Positions 36,237-50,300 are shown, counted from the stretch's first letter. The stretch is DNA of 64,000 nt from Salvia splendens (GCF_004379255.2 NC_056035.1:27032502-27096501), one strand, 5' to 3'. Translations and numbers: made by a program. The notes: generated by a model from the letters alone, not told the origin.

Positions 36237-36339
36237 TTTTTGGGTGAGTGGAGAAAATGATTATGGATCTACGTTTGAGTTTTATTTTATTAAACTGGAG
36301 TTTCATTTAAATATGTATATATAGGATTTGTGCTAGGGT

Positions 36340-36830
36340 TTTAATTTAAATTGACAAATACTATTAAATGAGGGTCAATTTTTTTAAATTGAACTATAAA
36401 TTTGGTTTCTAGTAATAGAAGATTGCATATTTACGATAGTCTATAAAAATAAATTATATTTTGGATTAAGATCTGAGATATTATTCATCTTTTATAAAAT
36501 GTACTATTGTTTTATAACTTTATTGACAAATATGCAATGAGTGTCAATTTTTTTTAATTGTACTATACTAATATAATATTCCATATTTACGATAGTCTAT
36601 AAACATGAATTATATCATATGTTTTTGGATTAAGATTTAAGATATTTTTCATCTTTTATAAAATCTATAGTTTTAATTGACAAATATGCAATGAGTGTCA
36701 TTTTTTTTTAATTGTACTATAGTAATAAAATATTCCATATTTGCGATAGTCTACAAAAATAAATTATATTAGATGTGTTTGGATTAAGATTTGAGATAAT
36801 TCTTCATCTTTTATAATTATTTCTTTCCTA
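36340..36830. repeat. Tandem repeat, about 155 bp x 3
   Basis: The phrases GATAGTCTATAAA, TTTGGATTAAGAT, TTCATCTTTTATAA and ATGCAATGAGTGTCA recur in order, with starts near 36436, 36590 and 36745. Copies differ by substitutions and small gaps. Confidence 0.75.
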
Positions 36831-38335
36831 TTTTGGCATTTTCAACTTAAGAACAAATTTGACCATATCTCTTTATTTGAAACTCTCTCGTCAATGATTC
36901 TTGTTTCTTATCCTCCCAATTCAGTTTCTGAATAATTAGTCTTATTTTATGCAATAAGTCAACTTACTTGTCCCTCAAGAATTTGAAATGAATACTACTA
37001 TTTGTTGACTCTACTTTAATAACTTTTCTGCTTTTTTATTTCTTACATTTGATCAATTTAACATCCACAGAGCCTCTATTTTTAAGGAATTGATGTAGTA
37101 GTAGTAGTAGTATATAAATATAAGAAATTTAAATTGACGGAAAAAATGAAAATAGAATACACAGTGAGATACTAAAAATTGAGTGGGATCATGGTTGTGA
37201 ATTGGCCTTCAAGGAATTTTAAGCAATGAAATTCCCATGCATCATGCATGTGTCTATTCATAGCATTATTAGGACACGCTAAATAGCCCTTGTCCCTTGA
37301 ATCCTGATGAATAATGTTTTATTAAGTGAGCAGATACAATAACATATTATGCGCACACATATTTTGTATTCAGTCAAAGCATACAATTCCACTGTAATTC
37401 ATTAAGTTGTAAACATTTATTTATTTAATTTGTGAAGATTTGACTTTGGGGGATGATATCATAATGTATGTCCATATATATTTATATACTCCCACGGTCT
37501 CTAAATAGAGCTCTTTTCTAGTATATCCCATAAAAATAATCTATCTTCTAATTTTAGTAATTAGTACTTTTTTTTAGAGGTGAACCCCATTTTATACTTC
37601 TAATAACTTTTTTATGATCTCTCTTATGTTACTAATTATTATACATTAAAACTTGTGTCAATTTCAAATATCTTTATTATTTGTGAGATGGAGTTTTTAG
37701 ACTTTAAATTTCTGTTTTGAAATGGAATGTGATTTTCCTATAGTTAAAGTGACATAATTAGATTAAACAAGTCTTGTTGAAACTAAAAATTTAATATGTA
37801 CAGTACAATATTTATTGGTGTATCTACCCATTCATATAATTAATTGGACAAATTTGACTATATAAAGTATAAATACGGAGCCTCATAGTTTGTGTGTAAA
37901 GGAAGGGGAAGCCATAGAAGGCATGGGCTACGTAGATTTAATTTTATCCTACTATGTTAAAATTTTGAAATTGGTAATTGAGGAACAAGGTATTATTTGT
38001 GATTTTGTACATTCCTAACACGCAATAATGCTGTGAATTAACAAATTCTATGATTTTTAATTACTTTATTACTTACCTCAAACATACTAATATAAGAATA
38101 AAATCAAACAATAACTAATAACAATTACTAAAATCAAACAATTACTAAACTACAACCATTAGATAGTCATGTGGGAATTTGATTGCCATATATAAATATT
38201 TAATTAATGGAAAAGGGTAATTAAGTCTGTAATTATTTGTGGTAGTTATAATATTCTTTAAATTTCTAGTTCTTTCCAACATTAAAATCATAATCATGGA
38301 AACGGATATTTGCGTTTTTTTACTAAGAGATTGAT
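36831..38335. other. Intergenic stretch without gene
   Basis: No gene is seen. A decayed MITE may lie at about 37488-37700 (ACTCCCACGGTCTCTAAAT ... GTGAGATGGAGTTTTT). A (GTA)n run lies near 37098. Confidence 0.5.
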
Positions 38336-39155
38336 TTGTTGAGCTCCTAGTGAGCTCCAGCTTCAGCGACTACCAAATAATTGCTTTTTTTATTTGTTTT
38401 TATTAATTTCTCTCTCCTCTTGCCTACATACCCCTTCTTCAAAATTTCTACTTCTCTACAATTCTGCCTCAACATTTACCTCTTTGCAAAATTAAAAAAA
38501 ATATCTGTACTTCTCCTCCACAATTTACTAATAGCCAAAATCTTATTTTTATTTTACAGCGACTATCTGCTATCTGGAAATACCACCACTAGAGCTGTTT
38601 TTTAGCATGAACATAAGAGAAAATACAGTCCCTAGGATCACCTCCTCCACTCATAAGATCAACCAAAACCTAAATTCAAGATGGAATTAGGGGAAGCAAG
38701 AATAAGAGAATTTTTTATTGAATAAGTGCAAGCGTTTGCTTTAGCATGTTCTCAAACGGTTGAGTATCAGGAATTATAAAAACTTAGATCCTAACAATCT
38801 CAATTCACACGATTATTCAATACAAATATGAATTACTTCAACAACCTAATTGGTGTAAAAGCAATCGAACTGGAGCTCTTTTCCTTTTTCTTCTTCAGCC
38901 CTATCATCGGTCAATGTTTCAATTTTTGTGTAGTGTGATGAAAGAATTGTGAAGAAGATATTGTGGAAGATAAGTAGAGAGATTTTTTAATTTTTACAGA
39001 GAGTTAAATGTTGAGGTAGAATTTTACGGGAGTAGAAGTTTGATGAAGAGCGTGTATATAGGTAAGAGGATAGAGAAATTAAAAAAAAAAAAAAATAGCA
39101 ATAACGTGGTAGTCGCTCAGGCTGGCGCTCACTAGGAGCGCTCAGCATATCATCC
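38336..39155. mobile_element. Fold-back element with long inverted arms
   Basis: The left arm begins TTGTTGAGCTCCTAGTGAGC and continues CAGCTTCAGCGACTACC. The right arm, read on the other strand, gives ATGCTGAGCGCTCCTAGTGA and then CAGCCTGAGCGACTACC. The arms continue inward as diverged inverse sequence for about 200 bp (left CTACTTCTCTACAATTCTGC, right complement CTACTCCCGTAAAATTCTAC). The central 400 bp are unique. No target duplication could be fixed. No transposase is present. Confidence 0.7.
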
Positions 39156-40440
39156 TATTTTTACAAAATCTCACTATATGCCATATTTTCTATATGTCAT
39201 ATTTTCTACACTACATATCATAATATTAATCATGGGATATATTAAAATGATAACCCAAATTAAAATGAAAACTTACCACCAATGAGGACCCTAAGTTTAA
39301 GAGCAGATCCAACCTTAGCTTGCTATGTGTCAAGCTTATTTGCGTATGTATCGCAGATTGCTTGATTATTTGTGATTTCATATCGCGGATTGCTTCGAAC
39401 CATATGTCAAGTTGCTTGCTTATGTATAGCAGATTGATTGCTTAGATTGTCATTTTAACAATGGTGTCACCATAGTGCTCTAATTTCGTATCATTATTAC
39501 GTGGAAACTTATGCTGAGTTGCTTGCCTATGTATCGCAGATTGCATGATACGTTATTGCTACATTGTCACTTTTAGAGTGGTGTACCCTAACGCACCCCT
39601 ATTAATCATTATAGTAAATATTCGATGGTTTATGTGATTATCCTAAAGAGTCTTACAATAATTAATTTTATGTGGACAATTATAGAATGAAGTTGAAGCC
39701 ATATATAACAATCTTCATCTAGAAAACTGTTGTACTTACCTGAACATTGCCTACAACTATGTTATTCGAGAATAAAGTTAAAAACACAAATTGCCTGTTC
39801 TTTGATAATTCTTCTATGAACTAACAATTCTGTTTTCGTACGTAATACTCCTCTCGTCCTAATAAATATGAAATATTTGGTTTTCGGCACGAAATTTTAT
39901 TTAGTGTTTCGCGAATTAATGAATAGAGAGTAAAATAAGAAAGGTGAAAAAGTAGAGATGATGTTATTTCCAGTTAGGAAACGTTTCATTTTTAATAAGA
40001 CAGTAACAAATAAAAATGTTTCATTTTTAATGAGACATATAGAGAATATTATTTCAGTATTTTGATTATATGGATGGTTCATTCAACACATATGGTATGT
40101 TATTTTATGTTGTTTAAGGTTTTTGTTCAATCGAATCCTATAGTTGCAATTGATATTAATCAGACGCTATGTTAATTGTGTTAGGATTGATATACTATAA
40201 AAGTATATTTCGAATCGAATGGTTTGTTTGTATAACGACAACTACACTCTCATGACGCAGAAAAAATATCGATAAGGGGCTGTGATTTCTAAATTTTGTT
40301 CCAAAGTTACATTTTTGGGTGTGTTAGATTATTTGTAAGAGTTTACAATAATTTACATTAAACTTGAATTTTAAAAATTTATAAAAGTGAAATGTTCAAA
40401 AAATATTTTTATTGAGGGCTTTAGCCCCACCCCACTTCCA
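39156..40440. other. Intergenic stretch without gene
   Basis: No gene is seen. Around 39340-39560 the phrase CTTGCCTATGTATCGCAGATTG recurs in degenerate form four or five times. A MITE-like end (ACTCCTCTCGTCCTAATAAA) lies near 39847. Confidence 0.5.
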
Positions 40441-40680
40441 CATGGGTCCGCCTAGGCATGCACACGGTTCAAAAACAGCCGGTTCCGATTCAGAACCGCC
40501 GGTTCACGGTTTAAAATTTCATTGAACCTGAACCTGCCGCCAAGGTTCTAGGCGGTTCCGGTTCTAGTTCAAAAACCGACGGTTCATGGGGCTGTTCAAA
40601 ACAGCAGGTTTTCAGCCTAAACCTCCGGTTCCGGGCCGGTTCGGCGGTTCAATTTTTTTCCCGTTCAAGTCTTTGTTTCA
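40441..40680. mobile_element. hAT-like terminal fragment with CCGGTTC repeats
   Basis: A GC-rich end (CATGCACACGGTTC) is followed by many copies of GAACCGCCGGTTC-like motifs. Such subterminal repeats are typical of plant hAT-type non-autonomous elements. The opposite end was not found. Confidence 0.45.
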
Positions 40681-42304
40681 ACGAGACTACAATTCACAAC
40701 TTATAAGTTATAAGTTACTTAATGTTGGACTTGAGTCTTTGAGTTGAAAGAGAGTGTATTGGATCTCTTTTGTAGCTACATGTTCTTAGATGTATTGCTC
40801 TTTCTTTCAATGTGGGATAAACGTCATTATTTGTAATTACATGATATATTTCAATCATCTTTGTTTATATCTTGACTATCTTCTATTATTATAAACAACA
40901 AATATTATTACATAAAGTATTATTCTTTAATTCTTTATCATTATCGATTCTTTTGTGTATAAGTTTATGTATATGTTAACTAATAAATACCATTATACAC
41001 ATTAGGAGAATAATTATTACAAATTGTATTAATCTAGCGATAGCTATTATATGAATAATTATTTATCTATATACAAATCATATTACTCAATAATTGTTTA
41101 TTCTTATCAATTAATAATATATTCACAAATAATAATTTTATTTATATAAATTATACTACATCTATTAGAATAATAGCTATTATACAAAATCATACTATTA
41201 GTCTACTACTAATATATAAATATATAAACTATATTATACCGCTATACAAATAATTCTTTAGTGATCTATTTTTATCATTATTATACAAATTATATTAATT
41301 TTTGTTTTTTCACATTTTAATCAATATATTGAGAAAAATTAGAAACATACTTATATTTAAATCCAATTATTTGAACACGTCCACATTCTATAAATATACA
41401 AATTATGAGCAACATGCAACATTCAAATTTAAATAAACTATTCAAAGTTTCAAAATAAACTATTCTAGTTGATACTATTATTATCTATAAACTTGTCTTG
41501 AAAAAGAATCATAACAAAAATAAAGATAAAGTTAGTGAATAATAAAATGTAGTAAAAAATAAAGAAAAGTAGAAAACAAAAGAAAGTTTGGTATCCCACA
41601 TTGGAAAAAGATGAATGAATGATCTAATCATATAGTTATAAAAGAAAATATTTCAACATATTTTGTCCCACATTGAAAGTGAAACAAAAAATATTCAAAG
41701 ATGTCTCAATAAAAGTGAAACAACCAAGAATTGTTTTATTTATAAATCATATTACTCAATAATTGTTTATTCTTGTATTTATTTATTTGTAAAAATTGTT
41801 TTTAAATATAAAAACAATTTTTATAAATAAAAAGTATTTTTTTTTTAAAATTCGATTTTTTTAAAAAAAATTGATTTATTGCGTCAGCGTGACGACGCCG
41901 ACTCGCGGGCCAGCGAGTGTGCGTGATATAAAGTAGGTTTAGGGCTCTTTGTGAAACAAGTTAGGTTTTAGTTACCAAAACACCGTCAATCAAACCCAAG
42001 CTGCAAAACTTACGTAGTATTAATTTAAATGGAAATCTTTCATTAATTATCTATTAGTAAGAAAAAAAATAAATAAAACAGTAACAGGAAACAGAAAATA
42101 TGAGCACCAAGAAAGTCAAAAGGAATGTGACAGTCGAAACCTATTAAAGGGATGCAGGAAATAATGAATTTACAATTCTTCAATATATTAATAACTCGCT
42201 TGCATATAATCTACAATTGAACTTGAATAAGAAGATAATGTTCAGTCATGCCTTTCCTCTTCACCAAGACTTTGTTTAAACTGCAATGGCATGGATGCTT
42301 CACA
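40681..42304. other. AT-rich intergenic stretch
   Basis: No gene is seen. Phrases CAATGTGGGATAAA (about 40818) and ATCCCACATTGG (about 41594) are inverse to each other, about 780 bp apart, and could mark a small element. From about 42000 on it is the 3' flank of the helicase pseudogene. Confidence 0.4.
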
Positions 42305-44969
42305 TCAGGCAGAGAATGTTTTCAAGGGATCTCTACTTTTCTTGAATTTTGGTTTGAAACCTCTGCGTTTAGTAGAAGCAGTATTTCCCAATCTTGCTAG
42401 CTTCTTCTGTTGTTGCGTCCAGCAAGTATTTGCTCAGAACTTTGTCATGTTTCAACAGATCTGCACAATGAAAAGCAACAGGTATGTATCAAGTATCAAA
42501 AAAGTTTTATCAAACCCAGTAAGATTTCAGTTTTACCTAGGTCATTTGGGTGTTTTCTTGAAAATGAGCTTTCAGCCTACAACAAAAGAAGTGGGAGTGG
42601 TAAAGTAACTCTCTTTAAGCAAAGTCACAAGTAGAAGCCCAAGACCAAACAAAGGTGTGATAAGCAAGAAACGTACTATTTGCTTTTCTCTCACTGCAAC
42701 TTTTGTTATGCTCCTCCAAACATCCTGAAATAACAATATCAAGATCATTCACGGAATCATGAAAACATAAGAAGAATCACTCTGTGAAATACATGAGTAT
42801 AGCATATTATTCAAGGAATTCTTCCACTTATAAAATGGACTTTTACTGAAAGAATAGTGAATTCAATCTACCTCAGCTGACTCCACAAAATCTTTGTTAA
42901 GCCTGGGGAATGGAGCAATATATTTTGAGTCATCTGCATCATTTTCTCCCAAAATAGATTTTATCTCTTCAAAAATTTCCATCTCCTTAGATTGGAATTC
43001 AGATTAGTGAATCAGATTCCATAATACATATGAGAAAATCCAGAATATTCAATAAATGTTGCTACTAGCAAATTTGTTTTGTTTGATTAGGTGAAACAAA
43101 TAGCAAGTAATAAGTCCTTTTGAAGGTGCAATGAATAATCTTACTAAAGAAACAGATGCACATATCCAGGTGCAGTTTGAGGCATGCCATAGTTCACCAT
43201 CTATAAAAAAGTAAAATAGCAAAGCACGCAGCATCAATTTGTCTGAAATAATTACCAAATAAACAAGCACAAATTCTGTTGATGAAACAATTCAAAAACA
43301 CAAATTTGGCATATGATCAACTAAGTCAGGATAGGGCAGCATACAGCTTTCAAACAGATAAAGTGGCAAAATCTCAATGTATAAAATTAGGCATGGCATA
43401 TATACAATATCCTTCATTTCATTTCACACATAAAAGGAGTAGATACTAGATAATATAGATTAGAAGGACACATCAGAATGGCATAGATAAACAACCAGAG
43501 AATACTAAGCTAAGTACAAGTTGACCAATCACTAGCTCACCGTGTACACATTTTTGAAGTCTATTCCTCTTACTACACCGAATTCTGCATCCAACTTCTT
43601 GGAGTGCTTTTTATATTTTTTTTTCAAAACATGAGTTTCCTTATCGTTCTGCTCTTCAACTGATTGACTGTCATCAGTTGCAATAAGGTACTCAAACAGA
43701 CCAGCATTGAACTCCTGATGTAAAAAAAATTAAAAAGGTTTAGAACTGATGCCAAAACTTAAGTTCTTCTCTCGGTTCGACTCTGAACTAATGATTGTAC
43801 AAGACAATGTTCTACAACAAAAATGAAAAACCTAACATTCAATCGAAACAGCAAGGAGAATATTTCAATTAGTACCTCAAGAATATGTAGACGAGAATTC
43901 TGAGGGAGCTCAGCATTCAAAACTGCAGATTTTATTCCAAACTGTAGTTAGACTTTTGATCCCTAATAACATAAAATATACAACAATATTGGAACACAGC
44001 ATTGGGAAACACCCGAGGAGGAGTTACTATATTAGACAACAGAAAGTCGCATTCACTTGGCAATGATGTTTATTTTAGCAATTAATTCTAAAGATAGCAG
44101 GTCTAAACACAATAATTATTCTACATGCATATTTAAGTACGAGAATTCCAAATTACATACAAGAGTAGGCAGTTTTTATTTTCATGTGTATCTGCAAGTA
44201 CTTCTATATCCAATAATCTTTCAATGAGTTGTTTCCCTATGTCTTGTAAGTGATAGAAATGTTTCTCTTCAATTATTCTGATTGTGAATCTTGTGATTTT
44301 GTCACGACCGCATTTTCTAAGGATAGAAAACACGGTTGATCGCGACTAGGGGAGGATTAAAGAAGCGGGGAAGAAAGGAGAAAACACAAATCGACCATAG
44401 CTCGAAACAAATGAGAATAGCTCGAAATAAAATCAAACATTGGTTGCGAGACATGACTAATTAAGTGCTGATACATAGAAGAAAGATACTCGATCATGAA
44501 GACTCGAGTAATTATTTAAAAAAAAATCAAAATATCAGAGTTTTGAACAAAATAGACCTGAGTCTTTTAAGATGCACAACGGAAGCAAATGAACGCGGTT
44601 CCATGTATGAAGACATGAACCTCCGAGAGTCAAAAGCTGACTGAATTAAATGTCTTGTCTCAATAGCACTTCCTCCACCACTTCGCTGCTCAACCTGCAC
44701 ATTTAGAAATATATGCAGGGCTGAGTACAAAAAGTACTCAGTGAACACATTGCCGAAAATAAAAATATACGATTGAAAATATTGTCATGCCATCATCACA
44801 GTAACACTCGGGGTATTATTTGAAAAGACCCGAGCTTACTAAAATATTCACATTGGACTGCAGTCCATTTTTCCTGTACTTAGCCATATCTGATCACATT
44901 GTGCCGTCGAGATGGTGTTCTCGCACGGTCACCTTCTCTGCCCATCATGTCAGAGGTATCCTTGTGCCG

Positions 44970-44987
44970 GGAAGGTGGCCACCTTCC
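44970..44987. repeat. 18-bp palindrome in Tekay LTR repeat
   Basis: GGAAGGTGGCCACCTTCC is a perfect palindrome inside a repeated unit of about 66 bp with CAC-GGTCACCT-CTCTGCCC. The unit occurs about twice here and about three times at 59490-59645 in the related LTR. Confidence 0.75.
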
Positions 44988-45789
44988 ACGGTCACCTGCT
45001 CTGCCCAACATGTCAGAGGAAGCTTGTGTACACTAGTCCGAGCGGGGACACCACCCTCACTGGGACCCGAATTCGACTTATATCATCATTCATAATTCAC
45101 TTGGCCGTAGCCAACAGATAGGCATCATACACAAAACATTTATGGCATAACAACATCATTAAAATCACAAACATGTGTTCTTTTTTTCATAAAATACGAT
45201 TTGTATTTTAGTATAAGAAAGCTCACCTTGATCGTTTAGATTCCTTAACTTGAATCTTTCGTTCCGACTTTACTTGCGAAAGCACCCTTTAAAAAAATCA
45301 CAATATAATAATACACTAATTACACTCAAGGACAAAACTACTTAAATTAAAATGCATGCACACTCATTAAAGTCTTTTATCTCGTTTCTCGATTTTCGCA
45401 TATTTTCGATTATTCGTCGGCCGCCCAAGGCGTCGCAGGGCGATGCCGGTCGGCCCTTAGCATCGCCAACTTTAACATCTTCCATCTTTGGAAATTTAAT
45501 ACTTTATTCGGCAATTATTTAAATGAGCTCCAACTCATTCCTTAAATAAATTCCAACATATTCAATTCCAAGCTCTACATAATAAATCTCGGCCCAACGA
45601 TTAAAACCTTGACCCATACTAATTAATTTCTTAGCTCACATTCCAACATATGATTAGTGTAGTCCATAAGGTAATCGGCAAAATTTTTCCTTAACAACTC
45701 CTTTGAGTCCACCTTATTCCATTTTTAAAATACTAAGGTCCAACAACTTAAAATGGCCCCAAACTAAAATAATTCCTTGGCCCAAATTC

Positions 45790-47334
45790 TGTTAGGGTTA
45801 GTATACTGAAAAGCATGTTTCGAGCGAGAGTTCGCACGAATAGAACGTTGCATGTATACGTAAAATCTCTACAATCCACTTTTGACCCGATTCAGTATTA
45901 TTCGAGCATTTCGCACGAATAGAATCAGTATATTATTACATTGTGTTTGCTTGTGCGTTTATGAGATGTTTTATAAACATTTAAATGCATAAGAAGTAAA
46001 CAAAGCCTAAGTCTTTTGCTTAGTAGACTGGTTGTGGGCGTCGTCCACTTTAAGGTAACTACAGTCGGTTCTATGCAATGCTTTGCAAAAGAAAAAGAAG
46101 AATTTCACAACCTAGATAGACTTTGGCTACCTATCGTGAAAGGTTGCAATGTCAGTCCGATTATTTCTAAGCCTTATTGAAATAAGATGACGTTGGTGTG
46201 GTATATCACTGAATGGATCTAACAGCAAGACGTGTCTTTATGCTATCTACTGAAAGACGGTGTCTTCATAAATATTTAGTTCTTAATCAATGTACGTTAG
46301 CATTGAGCATACGATATTGAGTATCTACTACTTTGACTTACCAAAGGTGCGGGTTTTTCGTCACCCAACGATCCAGGTATATTGGGTAGTGGTGATCATT
46401 ATCTAGCGGTGCTAGGATTGCTATTATGTTGAATCGCGCACGAGGTGAGTCTCGTTTGATAATGTCCTCAAGAGGAGCTTGAACAAGGTTTTATTATTCG
46501 GAAACTGGCCAGTTGGAGTTTTATTACTCTATGAATAATAAATAAATGTTTCTTGCTAAGTCTACTCTTGGAATTAATAAGATGTTAATTAATTAAGTCC
46601 ATAGTAGACTTTAATTAATTAATGGATATTTCTATCTTAAGCGCGGGAAATAAATAATAAACAAAATGGAAACCCGGAATACTTATAATTTCGGATTTGG
46701 ATGGGGAGTTCAATATTACGTCTGTAGTGGCTACTCGTGATATTCCAATATAAGCTTGTATTAAATTGTGGGTTCAATTTAATTAGTAAAAAGCTAATTG
46801 AGGGAGCCCTTATCCAAAACCTTCCATAGATCCCTGACTGGGCCCAATATGAACTATTATAAATAGGAGAATAAAAGAGACAGAAATAATAATTTTTGAG
46901 TGAAATTTTCGTCCACTCTAAATTGAGAGGGGGGGACGATTTTTCTTAAGGAATTTCTCCTCCGTGAGATTTTCAGCTCCTCATCCGTGAGAAAGTTCTG
47001 TCTTCTTTATTCGAGTCCTAGTGTTTCGATAAGATCAGCCCACCCTGATGTCGGAATACAGTTCGGGACACCAGTCAGAAGATCTGTGGTCTAGTATTGA
47101 AGATCATCGTGGAGAAGGAGCAATCGACGATTCTTTGGAGAATCAACGAGGTAAATTGGCTAACTCCGTAGCAAGCATGTTTTAGAGATTTTTGTGCTAA
47201 AGCATGTATGTAATTCAAGTTATGAGCATGATACATGTGATAATTACGCGAATAGATTTTGTCTAAATAATCTGCTAAATAGATCCGTATTATGTGATCC
47301 GTTTGAACGCACGCTTCCGCTGCCAACCCCTACA
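45790..47334 (+). mobile_element. Ty1/copia solo LTR with 5-bp TSD
   Basis: It runs from TGTTAGGGTTAGTATACTG to CCAACCCCTACA and is flanked by AATTC on both sides (45785-45789 and 47335-47339). It is the same family as the 3' LTR at 2228-3694, with a conserved tail ACGCTTCCGCTGCCAACCCC. A TATA box (ATTATAAATAGG) lies near 46855. At 1,545 bp it is slightly longer than the copy at 2228. It is younger than the Tekay LTR that it interrupts. Confidence 0.93.
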
Positions 47335-50300
47335 AATTCTTCATTATTTAATGTGGCCCAACTAAAATGAATAAGGACCCAATATACTCCTTCCCCCATA
47401 CGTGACTTTCCCCCATTTCACTTCCTTCTCCAATTCCAATCCCTAATTGAAGAAGCGAGCGTTGTCTCCTCTCCCTCACTCTCACGCCTCCTCTCGCTCG
47501 TCTCTCTCTCTCTCTCTCTTCTCTTCTCTTCTCTTCTATTCTCTCTTCACCGTCACGCCGCCATCCTCACCGTCTTTCTCCCGTTCCGCCGCCGCCACCG
47601 CTGTGCATGCACAGCCGTCCCGGAAGTCTGCTGGTCTGCACGCTCCGTCCCTCTCTCTCCCAGTCGGCCTCTCTCTCTCGGTCGGTCTCTCTCTCCCTCG
47701 ATTCGCCGCACCGCCACCGCTGCTGCGGATCCGCCGCCGTCGCCGAGAACCGCTGCTGTCCCAGCCTGCCGGTCAGCCTCCGATTGACTCCGAGTCCACC
47801 CCGAACCGACACCGCGCAGCCCCGAACAACTCCGAACAGCCCCGAAACGTCCCGGAACTAACCCGTTCAGCCTCGAAAGATAAGTTCCCTTTACCAAGTT
47901 CTTTCGCATTTCGATTTAATCGTGGGAGTGTTCAATTGTGTTAATTGCTTGAGTTATGCGATTAGTTCGGATGATGGTATGTTTATGCATAAACTGATGA
48001 TTGAAACTCGAAATTTGGAGGGAGTATACCTTCAATTGACAGATCGTGAAAAAGAAGCAACTTGATGAATCCCTCTGTATCTATTTCAATTGCCAGTTCC
48101 TCCTCAACTGTGAATTCAAGAATTGGTATCATGGAATTAAAATATGAGGTTCGTATTCATGGAATTGTGAAGAAATTACCTTTGTTGAATAGATAACCAC
48201 AGATCAAAACCGAAGTCTTGAACTCACGGTTCCTCTCTATTTCTTTTCTTTCCAGATTGTTGGTGGAATTAGGAAACTGATTTGTGAAGGGCAGATTATA
48301 AAGGGAAGGTAGTTGATAGATTTGGGGAAGATTCATGGAGTGGTGGTGAAAAAGATTGTATATCTACATATATGTATAAAAGATGGCTGTGAAAGTGGCG
48401 TGGGTAGCAAGTTGTGCAGCAAGTTGCTAACATTCTTATCCCATCTTTCTTCTTCTTTTTATTTTATTTTATTATTTAAGTATTATATTTATTTACTTAT
48501 TTGTTTAATTTGGTGTAGGAAAAACCCAGTTTAAGCTCGTGGCTTTGGTGTAGGAAAATAAATAACATCCATAGTCTTCCCTGATGATGTACCAGACTTT
48601 CTTGGAGTACGAGCACGACCGTTGAACGGGCTGCGTGAACTTTTCCCTAATTGTAATAGATAAGGATTTGATAAATTTGTATAATAGTAATTTAGCGGAC
48701 TTCGGAGATATGTCGAACATTATAAATTTTTATTTGGTGTTACTTTTTTTTTTACTTGAAATATTCGTTCGAGAACGAAGCAACGATTATTTATAATTCC
48801 AAGATCAATTATTATACATGAAAATGGCAGATTTCGAATACTACAACGATCACTTATTATTTATCTTTAGGCTAATAATAATAATAAGGTACGAAAGTTC
48901 GGGTTGTTACAGATTTACAACAGGCAAAAAATATCAAACTACTTCAACACAATGCACTTTTCTTAATGCTAATGGTATAAGAATATAATCTTAGAAACAT
49001 TTCAACTATTTTTCAATGTTTTTGCCAATAAATATTAGAGGTTGGACAAGTAGTAAATTGGTAATATGATTTTATGGTCAGTCTACTTAAGAAAAACTTA
49101 AAGAGGTTTCTTAAATACATTCACTTTGGGCATCAATATAACAAAAATCTTCAATCTAAAACTTGTGTCAATGGAATTAACAAAAATCAGCACTTTCTTT
49201 AGAATCAGCTCCGATTTCAAGAGAGCAAGGATATGGATAAGATCAACAACAGGTTCATTGTTAGGCAACAGATTATAATAAAAACCCATCGAACAGGTGG
49301 GACTCCAAAGGGTCATTAGTTTACATAGTCGTCAAAAAAATGAATAGAAGAAATAGTAATTAAGTGCACATAATATACAAAAGTTGCATGCCTGGAATAG
49401 AAAGTTTAGTTTAACAACCGTGTGAAAAATATAAGATAACTTACATAATATTGCTGAACATTTCTGGGGATGATATCGTCCTTTACGTCTCCCTCCTCCG
49501 CTAGTGTTAGAATGCATCGATTGTGTAGAATAAGCTTTTTCAGCTTTTCAACATCAGCACTGAGTAACATGCAGGTTAAAGGAGGCTTTAGAGATAGCCA
49601 TGTTTCTTAGTTCACAAAGTGAGAACAGTATCAAAGCAAATAAGCATGGATAGAAAAGTACGAGTGACAACTGATATATAATACATTGATGACTGCCATG
49701 AAAGAATGTATTGTGCAGTATTTACACATAAGAAACACGAGCTGATCAATGTCATTAAGTTTCTAAATATTCCCAGTACCCAGCTCAGAACATGTTATAA
49801 CTTCAAAAAGAAATAGAAGCCGACTCCCACTGATCTGGGAATAAGCAATTGTTTTCGGAAAATAAAATGCCAACTTAACGATTTACAGTTTCCAGTAACA
49901 AATGACACACATAACAGATTCTAGCCAAAGTAAACCCAAGTAGTGTATAACCTAATTAGGGGAGCAGTGTTATAAAATGAAATAAACCTTGAAGTAGCAG
50001 ACGTGAGAAGGCACTGGCTGGCAGCGCTGTGGAACATATGGTGCAAGTGCTTTTATATCGTCCCCATATTCATACAACAACAGAAGATCAGCCTGAGAGA
50101 AAATATTCAGGATAAATTATTATATAGTAGTGCAATTGGATCAACATTATGTGAATATGAGATGATGAGCAAGGACAAGAAATGAAAGTGATTTAGCTTC
50201 TTTCAAGCATGTTAGTACACAAGCAGGAGTTGATACAACGATATCAGGAAGCCCAGCCAAGGACGTTTTCTATGGGAGAAAAAAAGTAACAAAAAGTTTC

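Larger units (their letters stand above)
44300..48911 (-). mobile_element. Tekay-type solo LTR in helicase intron (with nested copia LTR)
   Basis: On the minus strand it starts TGTAACAACCCGAAC and ends GCGGTCGTGACA, as in chromovirus (Tekay/Del) LTRs. GATTT flanks both sides (44295-44299 and 48912-48916). It holds the copia solo LTR 45790-47334; without that and its TSD it is about 3.06 kb. The GC-rich part (about 47440-47890) gives long open frames that look like LTR leader rather than protein, since the same text recurs in the LTR at 58977-61931. No internal region remains, so recombination between its LTRs probably removed it. It sits in the intron between the FRLKIF and FGIKS exons of the helicase. 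Confidence 0.88.

Noticed and set aside
47447..47944. Long serine/proline-rich frame as a gene
   Set aside because: It lies inside a Tekay solo LTR, and the same text recurs in the LTR at 58977-61931; open frames on both strands reflect GC-rich leader sequence.
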